A stretch of 13,106 nt of DNA from Rhodobacteraceae bacterium UBA2776 (GTDB lineage: Bacteria; Pseudomonadota; Alphaproteobacteria; Rhodobacterales; Rhodobacteraceae), in assembly GCA_002352425.1 (NCBI GenBank), contig DEIK01000052.1:1-13106 (forward strand), read 5' to 3'. Position numbers and translations under genes: made by a program. Positions 7,051-13,106 of this stretch are shown one piece after another. The notes beneath the pieces are model-generated. The model did not search any database. It had not been told where the DNA came from and worked only from the letters and a program-made list of their open reading frames with translations. Positions within the stretch are counted from its first letter, which is position 1; each line of letters opens with the position of its first letter.

Positions 7051-9491
7051 TCTGCGGCCACCTTTGTGAAATCTGCGAGGGGTGAATATTCGTAAGCATC
7101 TTTGCCCATCGAAGCGCGTTCTTCCCATGGATCGACTTGATAAAATTGCTGGCTAAAATGGAACCGTGCTGCCAATGCTGCGCGGTTTTCTAGATCATCT
7201 ACGCATTGTTCCTTGCACCAATCCAAACCGACCTTGGCGATCCATTTGTAAGGGCGGTGCAAATATTGCGCGCCTTCGCGGTACAGCTGATAAAATGCGC
7301 AAGACAGCTCAATGGCTTCTTCTTCGGTGGCCACTTGAGCCAGTAAATCGGTTTCGCGCAAATCCATACCAGCGGCCCCGCCAACCAAGATTTGATAGCC
7401 TGAATCTACACAGACAATACCCAAATCCTTGCAGGTCGCTTCGGCACAATTGCGGGGGCAACCGGACACGGCCAGTTTGAATTTATGCGGGGACCAAGCG
7501 CCCCACATGGCCTTTTCCAGCTTAATACCCAAGCCTGTGCTGTCTTGGGTGCCAAAGCGGCAATGCTCGGTGCCGACACAGGTTTTCACGGTGCGCAGCC
7601 CTTTGGCATAGGCCTGACCCGACATCATGCCAGCGGCGTTCAGATCGTACCAGATCGCGGGCAGGTCCTCTTTTTCGATGCCCAGCAAGTCGATGCGCTG
7701 ACCACCTGTCACTTTGACGGTGGGCACGTTGAATTTGTCCGCCGCATCGGCAATCGCGCGCAGCTCATCCGGCGTCGTGATGCCGCCAAACATGCGTGGC
7801 ACGACCGAATAGGTACCGTCCTTTTGGATGTTGGCATGGACGCGTTCGTTGATGTAGCGGCTTTGACCGTCATCAACGTATTCACCGGGCCAAGCACAAA
7901 CCATGTAGTAATTCAGGGCAGGGCGGCAGATGATACAGCCGCAGGAGGTTTTCCATTGCAGTTCTTGCATCGCTTCCGGGATTGATTTCAGGCCCTTAGA
8001 CAGGATCAGCTTGCGGATATCATCATGGCTGTAGTCTGTGCATTTGCACATGGTCTCGGCTAGCGGCAGAACGAAATCATCGCCCAGGCTGATTTGTACG
8101 ACCTGTGCTGTCAGACCGGAACAAGTTCCGCAAGACGTCGAGGCCTTAGTGATGGCCTTGACCGCGTCCAAACCATCTGCGCCGCTTTCAATTGCGGCCA
8201 AAATGTCGCCTTTGGAAACGCCGTTACAGCCACAGATTTCCGCATCAAGCGGCAAGGCTGCAACGGCCGCCAACGGGTCCACGGGGGCACCGCCTGCAAA
8301 GCTGGGCCCAAAAATCAGCGTGTCGCGAATGTCGCTGATGTCTTCGCCCGATTTGATCTTTTGCAAGAACCAACCGCCATCCGTCGTGTCGCCATACATC
8401 ACCGCGCCGATGATGACGTCGTTTTGCAAAATCAGCCGTTTGTAGACACCGCGAACCGCATCTCGAAACACGATTTCTTCGCGGTCATCGCCTTCGGCAA
8501 AATCGCCTGCCGAAAACAGATCGCAACCAGTAACCTTAAGCTTAGTCGAGATTTCGACGGGGTTGAACGTCGCCTCAGCTCCCAGCAGGGTTTGGCTCAA
8601 TACCTTGGCTTGATCGTACAAGGGCGCAACCAAACCATAGAGCTGCTCACGGTGCTCGATACATTCGCCAACCGCGTAGATGTCAGGCGCACTGGTGCGC
8701 ATTTGGTCATCCACAACGATGCCGCGTTCAACTTGTAGCGCCATATCCGTGGCAAGCCGCGTTTCAGGACGGATACCTGCAGACATCACAACGATATCGG
8801 CAGGGTAGATCGTGCCATCTTCCAACACGACGGCATCAACTTTTCCCTTGCCCAAGATGGCTTTGGTAAAGCCTTTGGTGTGGATGTTGATGTCGCGGCG
8901 TTCCAGATCTTTGCGCAGTAAATGACCTGCAGCGGGGTCCAGCTGGCGCTCCATCAAATGGGGCATGATATGCAGCACGGTGACGTCCATGCCTTGTTGT
9001 TTCAGACCGGCTGCGGCCTCCAAGCCCAACAGCCCACCGCCAATGACAACAGCATTTGCACCTGGTTTTTCGCAGGCCGCCAGCATCGCATTTACATCGT
9101 CCATGTCGCGGTAGGCCATGACGCCGGGCAGATCGTTGCCCGCGACCGGAATGATAAACGGCGCAGAGCCTGTGGCAATGACCAGTTTATCGTAACCCAT
9201 TGTGTGCGAAGTCGTTGAAACGGTTTTGGAAACTTGGTCGACCGCGGTCACAGCCTCGCCAAAGAATGTGGTAACATTGTTGGCGGCGTACCACTCATCG
9301 GAATGAGTGAGGATGTCCTCATAGGTCTTGTCGCCTGACAAAACGGGTGAGAGCATGATGCGGTTATAGTTGCCGCGTGGTTCAGCGTTAAAGAGCGTGA
9401 TGTCATAGGCCGTTGGGTCCGTCTCGACCAAATGCTCAATCAATCGACCAGAGGCCATGCCAGCTCCGATGATCACAAGTTTCTGCGCCAT
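7047..9491 (-). CDS. nirB: NADH-dependent assimilatory nitrite reductase large subunit
   Basis: 814-residue cytoplasmic flavo-sirohaem enzyme that reduces nitrite to ammonium with six electrons from NADH. Domains in order: an FAD-binding fold (GAGMASG, 9-15), an NAD-binding fold (VVIGGGLLGLEAA, 148-160), and the reductase C-terminal region to about 400. Next is a BFD-like [2Fe-2S] domain with C420, C422, C454 and C457. A second BFD-like block has C482, C484, C519 and C522, with an extra C517. A ferredoxin-like half domain lies at about 545-620. The sirohaem/[4Fe-4S] site is C638-x5-C644 and C678-x3-C682 (TCVGTEHC and SGCPRNC). All expected cofactor ligands are present, and the length is near the usual of about 800-850. 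The ATG at 9491 shares its A with the stop of the upstream ATPase gene (TAATG) and has a strong ribosome-binding site 7 bases upstream. In Paracoccus the equivalent is called NasB. Confidence 0.97.
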   Translation of the reverse strand: MAQKLVIIGAGMASGRLIEHLVETDPTAYDITLFNAEPRGNYNRIMLSPVLSGDKTYEDILTHSDEWYAANNVTTFFGEAVTAVDQVSKTVSTTSHTMGYDKLVIATGSAPFIIPVAGNDLPGVMAYRDMDDVNAMLAACEKPGANAVVIGGGLLGLEAAAGLKQQGMDVTVLHIMPHLMERQLDPAAGHLLRKDLERRDINIHTKGFTKAILGKGKVDAVVLEDGTIYPADIVVMSAGIRPETRLATDMALQVERGIVVDDQMRTSAPDIYAVGECIEHREQLYGLVAPLYDQAKVLSQTLLGAEATFNPVEISTKLKVTGCDLFSAGDFAEGDDREEIVFRDAVRGVYKRLILQNDVIIGAVMYGDTTDGGWFLQKIKSGEDISDIRDTLIFGPSFAGGAPVDPLAAVAALPLDAEICGCNGVSKGDILAAIESGADGLDAVKAITKASTSCGTCSGLTAQVVQISLGDDFVLPLAETMCKCTDYSHDDIRKLILSKGLKSIPEAMQELQWKTSCGCIICRPALNYYMVCAWPGEYVDDGQSRYINERVHANIQKDGTYSVVPRMFGGITTPDELRAIADAADKFNVPTVKVTGGQRIDLLGIEKEDLPAIWYDLNAAGMMSGQAYAKGLRTVKTCVGTEHCRFGTQDSTGLGIKLEKAMWGAWSPHKFKLAVSGCPRNCAEATCKDLGIVCVDSGYQILVGGAAGMDLRETDLLAQVATEEEAIELSCAFYQLYREGAQYLHRPYKWIAKVGLDWCKEQCVDDLENRAALAARFHFSQQFYQVDPWEERASMGKDAYEYSPLADFTKVAAE
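7058..7065 (-). promoter_or_regulatory. Ribosome-binding site of nirD
   Basis: AAAGGTGG on the - strand lies 7 bases before the ATG at 7050, inside the tail of nirB. It decides for this start over the longer frame. The otherwise very similar nirD/nasA junction lacks this element. Confidence 0.6.
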
Positions 9492-11176
9492 TATGCGGCC
9501 TCTCCTGTTTGGGTTTCGGATTGATCTTCAACGGGATCGCCGTGCTCGTAGTCCTCTAAGAACTGCAAAACTTCGGCGCGATACTTATAGTAATCTGGGT
9601 GTTCCAACAGCGCCTTGCGAGTGCGTGGGCGAGGTAGGTCAACTGTCATCAATTTGCCGACTTTGGCTTGCGGCCCGTTGGTCATCATGCACACGCGATC
9701 CGACAACAGCACGGCTTCGTCCACATCATGGGTGACGCAAATCGCAGTCACTTTGGTCTTGGACCAGACATCCATCAGCACCTCTTGCAGCTCCCAACGG
9801 GTGAGACTGTCGAGCATGCCAAAGGGTTCATCCAGAAGCAGCAATTTGGGGGACAGCGCAAAGGCGCGGGCAATGCCAACGCGCTGTTGCATACCGTTCG
9901 ACAAATCACCTGCGGATTTGTCCATACTGTCGGCCAGACCAACCCGTTCAAGGTAGTATTCAACAACTTCTTGGCGTTCTTGTCGGCTGGCGCGGGGGTA
10001 AACTTTGTCGACCCCAATCGCGACGTTTTCTATGGCGGACAACCAAGGGAACAGGCTGGGCGCTTGGAATACAACGGCGCGTTCGGGGTCGGCGCCTTCA
10101 ACGTGGATACCATCCAGTTTGATAGCCCCTTTTGAGATAGAGTTAAGCCCGGCCGCCATGGTCAACGCTGTGGACTTGCCGCAGCCCGAATGGCCGATGA
10201 TCGAAACAAACTCGCCCTTTTTCATCGTCATTTCAAAATCTTCGACGACAGTCAGCGGACCTTTTGGCGTTGGGTAGACCTTGTGAACTTGGGAAAATTG
10301 CAGATAGCGCTCATCGTTTATGGCTGTAGAGGTGCTGGCCTTGCGAAGGGCCACTGGCGTCAACTGGTGGGCGGCAGTGACGTCTGGTAAAACACGGTTT
10401 TGGGCCGAGGCCGCCTCAAACCCGACGTCCATCAAATACTTGGTGATCGCACCGCGCAGTTTGATGAACTCGGCGCTGTCGTTCATTTTGGTGCGGTCGC
10501 GGGGGCGCGGGATGGTGACCTTGAAGTCAGGGCCAAAGCTGGCATTTGGGCCAGGGGTCAGCGGAATGATGCGGTCCGCCAGCAGAATGGCTTCGTCGAC
10601 GTCATTGGTGATCAAAATGATGGTTTTCTTTTCGATCTGGCTGATCGCTTCGATCTCGTCTTGCAGATTGGCGCGGGTCAACGCGTCCAACGCGGACAGT
10701 GGCTCGTCCAGCAGCAGGATTTCAGGTTGCATCGCCAAAGCACGTGCAACAGACACCCGCTGACGCATGCCGCCAGACAGTTCTGACGGGTGCCGATCAA
10801 CGGCGTGGTTCAGGCCGACCATGTCGATATAATGAGCCACCAAATCCTCGCGCTCGGGCTTGGATTTGCCTTTGCAAACCGAGTTAACGGCCAGCGCGAC
10901 ATTTTCCCTCACCGTCAACCACGGCATCAACGAATAACTTTGGAACACCAACCCGCGTTCGGGGCTCGGCTCGGTGATCGGTGCCCCACTGTGGAGCACA
11001 TCACCGCTGTCGGCTTTGTCCAAGCCCGCCAAGATGTTCATCAAAGTCGATTTTCCTGATCCTGAAAACCCAAGGATCGCGATGAACTCGCCCGCTTCGA
11101 CTTCTAGGTTGATGTCCTTTAGAATGGTTGAGTCACCGTATGACTTGCTTACGTTTTTAAGAGTTAGAATACTCAT
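9491..11176 (-). CDS. nrtCD: Nitrate/nitrite ABC transporter ATPase with two fused nucleotide-binding domains (NrtC/NrtD type)
   Basis: 561-residue protein made of two ABC ATPase domains joined by a linker (about 225-290). It energises nitrate/nitrite import through NrtB. NBD1: Walker A GFSGSGKST (36-44), Q-loop Gln79, signature LSGGM (133-137), Walker B with D157 and E158, and Asn191 (ITNDVDEA) where the switch His is expected. NBD2: Walker A GHSGCGKST (328-336), Q-loop Gln371, signature LSNGM (425-429), Walker B with D449 and E450, and switch His483 (VTHDVDEA). Unlike cyanobacterial NrtC there is no substrate-binding domain at the C-terminus. The call as nitrate-specific rests on operon context and overall NrtC/D likeness; cyanate or sulfonate transporters have related ATPases. 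The ATG at 11176 lies one base after the nrtB stop (TAAAATG). A longer frame from 11218 would overlap nrtB and does not match the family start. Confidence 0.93.
   Translation of the reverse strand: MSILTLKNVSKSYGDSTILKDINLEVEAGEFIAILGFSGSGKSTLMNILAGLDKADSGDVLHSGAPITEPSPERGLVFQSYSLMPWLTVRENVALAVNSVCKGKSKPEREDLVAHYIDMVGLNHAVDRHPSELSGGMRQRVSVARALAMQPEILLLDEPLSALDALTRANLQDEIEAISQIEKKTIILITNDVDEAILLADRIIPLTPGPNASFGPDFKVTIPRPRDRTKMNDSAEFIKLRGAITKYLMDVGFEAASAQNRVLPDVTAAHQLTPVALRKASTSTAINDERYLQFSQVHKVYPTPKGPLTVVEDFEMTMKKGEFVSIIGHSGCGKSTALTMAAGLNSISKGAIKLDGIHVEGADPERAVVFQAPSLFPWLSAIENVAIGVDKVYPRASRQERQEVVEYYLERVGLADSMDKSAGDLSNGMQQRVGIARAFALSPKLLLLDEPFGMLDSLTRWELQEVLMDVWSKTKVTAICVTHDVDEAVLLSDRVCMMTNGPQAKVGKLMTVDLPRPRTRKALLEHPDYYKYRAEVLQFLEDYEHGDPVEDQSETQTGEAA
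9499..9506 (-). promoter_or_regulatory. Ribosome-binding site of nirB
   Basis: AGGAGAGG on the - strand lies within the last codons of the ABC ATPase gene, 7 bases before the nirB ATG. It is the strongest such site in the operon as seen here. Confidence 0.65.
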
Positions 11177-11177
11177 T

Positions 11178-12251
11178 TTATCTGTCTTTCGAGAAGGTAA
11201 ACATGGATTGCAGGGCAAACATTATGCGGTCCAGCAGGTAGCCGATGACACCAATGGTCAGAACGGCGACCATGATTTTGGCCAAGGATTGGCTGGAGCC
11301 ATTTTGGAATTCATCCCAGACGAATTTGCCCAAGCCAGGGTTTTGCGCCAACATTTCAGCCGCGATCAAAACCATCCAACCGACACCCAATGACAGACGC
11401 ATACCTGTAAAGATAAGGGGCAGAGCGGAGGGCAGAACCAATTTGGTGATCTTGGTCCAAGTGCCAAGTTTTAGAACCTTGCCGACATTGACCAAATCTT
11501 TGTCGATGCTGGCGACGCCGAGTGTCGTGTTGATCAGCGTTGGCCAGATCGAACAAAGTGTCACGGTGATGGCGGACACCAGAAAGGATTTCGCCAGAAA
11601 AGGTTCAACAGAGGTGACTGTTGCTGACACCACCATTGTGACAATCGGCAACCACGCCAGTGGCGACACGGGTTTAAAAATCTGAATAATCGGATTCATA
11701 CCGGCAGCCACTAACGGAGACAGCCCACCAGCGATGCCCAACGGCACGGCGATTGCCGTGCCAATCAGGAAGCCGAAGAAGACGGTTTTGAGCGATGTCC
11801 AAATCTGGTCGTAGTAGGTTGGTGCCCCCGTGAAAGAGCGATGTTTCACTCTGTCGGCTTTTCCCGCCTCGATCAATTTGGCGTTGCGGGTATCTTGGCG
11901 CTCGTAAAACGCCGCTTCTTTTTCGCGCTGACGGTTGTGGTCGGCGTTCAGGTTTACGAATTGCTCCCAAACCTGTGATGGCCCAGGAACCGCGCCAAGA
12001 GAGGTCACAACCTTAGGCGCCAAAACGCCCCAAGCCCCTAGGAACAAAAGGATGGCCAGCAAGGGTATCCCAAACAGCCGCCAAATTTCTTTGCCGTTTG
12101 ATTTAACGTCATCTCCACCGATGATTTTTAAGAGCGGTGTGATCCATGCAAGGCCAAGGATGGAAACATATTTGTCCATCTTATTGACCTTTGAGAAAAA
12201 CCGTTCTTTACGGGCTTCTTTGTCCATTTGGGGGTCTGTTAAGGCTGTCAT
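11178..12251 (-). CDS. nrtB: Nitrate/nitrite ABC transporter permease
   Basis: 357-residue inner-membrane permease of the binding-protein-dependent family. The N-terminus is cytoplasmic and charged. A first membrane segment lies at about 60-78, followed by a long charged, probably periplasmic segment (about 100-147). The core permease segments then lie at roughly 155-177, 186-212, 222-242, 278-298 and 325-345. The EAA-like loop that contacts the ATPase is seen around 256-285 (G263, then LVLPSALPLIFTGMR). The protein is longer than the roughly 280 residues of cyanobacterial NrtB because of the N-terminal extension and the charged insert. I chose the ATG at 12251 because GGAAAAG sits 8 bases upstream; a TTG at 12278 is in frame but has no such support. 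The gene follows nrtA after a 41-base gap and runs directly into the ATPase gene. Confidence 0.94.
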   Translation of the reverse strand: MTALTDPQMDKEARKERFFSKVNKMDKYVSILGLAWITPLLKIIGGDDVKSNGKEIWRLFGIPLLAILLFLGAWGVLAPKVVTSLGAVPGPSQVWEQFVNLNADHNRQREKEAAFYERQDTRNAKLIEAGKADRVKHRSFTGAPTYYDQIWTSLKTVFFGFLIGTAIAVPLGIAGGLSPLVAAGMNPIIQIFKPVSPLAWLPIVTMVVSATVTSVEPFLAKSFLVSAITVTLCSIWPTLINTTLGVASIDKDLVNVGKVLKLGTWTKITKLVLPSALPLIFTGMRLSLGVGWMVLIAAEMLAQNPGLGKFVWDEFQNGSSQSLAKIMVAVLTIGVIGYLLDRIMFALQSMFTFSKDR

Positions 12252-12259
12252 GATTTCAT

Positions 12260-12266
12260 CTTTTCC
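12260..12266 (-). promoter_or_regulatory. Ribosome-binding site of nrtB
   Basis: GGAAAAG on the - strand lies 8 bases before the ATG at 12251. It decides against the upstream in-frame TTG at 12278, which would place this element inside the gene. Confidence 0.55.
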
Positions 12267-12292
12267 GTCAGGGGGCAAAGTTTCTGTGGGGA

Positions 12293-13106
12293 CTAGTCTT
12301 TCAGACCGATTGCAAGCGCTTGGAGGTATTCCAACGGCTTCTTGCCGTCGTATTCAATCCCATCGATGAAGGCACTGGTCGCTGGTTTGAAACCGTCGGA
12401 TCCAAATGGAATGTCCTCTGCCTTGATCAGACCCTCATCCACCAACATTTGCGCGGCTTTTAAGTAGAGGTCAGGCTTGTAAACGTCGGCTGCGACTTCG
12501 GCGTACCACTCGGCAGGTTTCGCCTCGGTGATTTGCCCCCAGCGACGCATTTGGGTCAGGTACCAAATCGCATCCGAATAAAACGGGTATGTTGCATTGT
12601 GGCGGAAGAATACGTTGAAATCAGGGATGTCACGCTTGTCACCTTTCTCGTACTCAAATGTGCCAGTCATCGAGTTGGCGATCACTTCTGCATCCGCACC
12701 GACATATTCAGGGCGGCTGAGAATTTCCACAGCCTCAGCACGGTTGGCGTTGTTATCGGCATCCAGCCACTGTGCTGCGCGGATCAAGGCTTTGGTCAAC
12801 GCAATCGTCGTGTTTGGATATTTCTCGGTAAATTCCTGAGTCATCCCGAATACTTTTTCAGGATTGTTTTTCCAGATTTCATAGTCGGTGATGACCGGTA
12901 CGCCGATGCCTTTGAACACGGCGGCCTGGTTCCAAGGTTCACCAACGCAATAACCCAAAATAGTGCCCGCCTCCATGGTCGATGGCATTTGCGGGGGGGG
13001 GGTCACAGAGAGCAACACATCTGCGTCCACTTGGCCTGACACATTGTCAGCTGTGTAAAATCCGGGGTGAATATTGCCGGCCGCCAACCAATAGCGCAGT
13101 TCATAG
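12293..13106 (-). CDS. nrtA: Nitrate/nitrite ABC transporter substrate-binding protein, C-terminal part (5' partial)
   Basis: The frame is open to the right edge of the window (first whole codon at 13105), so 270 C-terminal residues are visible and the signal peptide and N-terminal lobe are missing. It matches the NrtA/CmpA type of binding protein. The run LRYWLAAGNIHPG is followed by the conserved PPPQM and then AGTILGYCVGEPWNQAAV, the block that forms part of the anion site in this family. Later regions (ITDYEIWKNNPEKVFGMT, RAAQWLDAD, IWYLTQMRRWGQI) are typical of NrtA. The protein should capture nitrate or nitrite in the periplasm and deliver it to NrtB. Bicarbonate (CmpA) is the main alternative within the family but is unlikely beside nirB and nasA. 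The coding strand holds a run of ten C in the PPP codons, and the frame is intact across it. Confidence 0.93.
   Translation of the reverse strand, partial: YELRYWLAAGNIHPGFYTADNVSGQVDADVLLSVTPPPQMPSTMEAGTILGYCVGEPWNQAAVFKGIGVPVITDYEIWKNNPEKVFGMTQEFTEKYPNTTIALTKALIRAAQWLDADNNANRAEAVEILSRPEYVGADAEVIANSMTGTFEYEKGDKRDIPDFNVFFRHNATYPFYSDAIWYLTQMRRWGQITEAKPAEWYAEVAADVYKPDLYLKAAQMLVDEGLIKAEDIPFGSDGFKPATSAFIDGIEYDGKKPLEYLQALAIGLKD
12993..13002 (-). repeat. Ten-base homopolymer (C10 on the coding strand) inside nrtA
   Basis: Ten G in a row on the + strand, that is C10 in the nrtA reading frame. It covers the codons ACC CCC CCC CCG of the conserved PPPQM stretch. Such runs are prone to slippage and to sequencing error; here the frame is correct on both sides. 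Confidence 0.95.

Noticed and set aside
7051..7128. Longer nirD start at 7128
   Set aside because: The extension lies inside nirB, does not look like a Rieske protein N-terminus, and a good ribosome-binding site precedes the ATG at 7050.
8094..8738. 214-residue open frame on the + strand opposite nirB
   Set aside because: It lies fully inside nirB, whose domains and cofactor ligands are intact. The translation resembles no domain, and there is no ribosome-binding site or operon logic for it.
12252..12306. Small inverted repeats (GTCT/AGAC and palindrome GACTAGTC) at the nrtA end as a processing hairpin
   Set aside because: The stems are only 4 bp and the palindrome has no loop, so this is too weak to call a structure in the nrtA-nrtB gap.
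1..13106. Search for CRISPR arrays, tRNA or rRNA genes, insertion sequences, integrases, and phage or defence genes
   Set aside because: None seen. Coding density is high, and every stretch is explained by the Tad and nitrate genes.

Overview
The window comes from an alphaproteobacterium, most likely a marine Rhodobacterales (Roseobacter-type) organism. The evidence is moderate GC content, a Tad pilus cluster in the order cpaE-cpaF-tadB-tadC, and a nitrate assimilation operon that puts NirB, a true Rieske-type NirD/NasG and a NasA-type nitrate reductase behind an Nrt-type ABC transporter. The taxonomic call is inferred from gene content and protein style, not from a database search.

Left part (1-3895, + strand): the end of a Tad (tight adherence / Flp pilus) cluster. 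It holds the C-terminal part of the CpaE/TadZ localisation ATPase, the complete secretion ATPase CpaF/TadA, and the two inner-membrane platform proteins TadB and TadC. cpaF and tadB overlap by one base (TAATG), and the genes are tightly packed in one operon. The usual next gene (the TadD lipoprotein) does not follow tadC in this window.

Junction (3896-4081): a 186-bp convergent intergenic region. It holds several small inverted repeats, including a hairpin with a T-rich tail on the - strand that is a reasonable terminator for the nitrate operon.

Right part (4082-13106, - strand, read right to left): an assimilatory nitrate operon. nrtA (periplasmic binding protein, N-terminus off the window), nrtB (permease) and a double-NBD ATPase (fused NrtC/NrtD type) import nitrate/nitrite. 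NasA reduces nitrate to nitrite, and NirB/NirD reduces nitrite to ammonium with NADH. No separate diaphorase for NasA is present. The arrangement matches the Paracoccus NasBGC idea, in which NADH electrons enter at NirB/NasB and a Rieske protein (NirD/NasG) also serves the nitrate reductase. From nrtB to nasA every stop/start pair overlaps or is separated by one base, so the five genes form one translationally coupled unit.

The pathway is known; I did not find a clearly undescribed system. The less ordinary observations are: (i) a repeated 13-bp junction (11/13 at a third site) that gives NirB, NirD and NasA the same C-terminal (V/I)-A-A-E tail; (ii) a double-NBD ATPase whose deviations from consensus all fall in one composite ATP site; (iii) a C10 homopolymer inside the conserved PPPQM stretch of nrtA; and (iv) overlapping hairpins in the convergent intergenic region.
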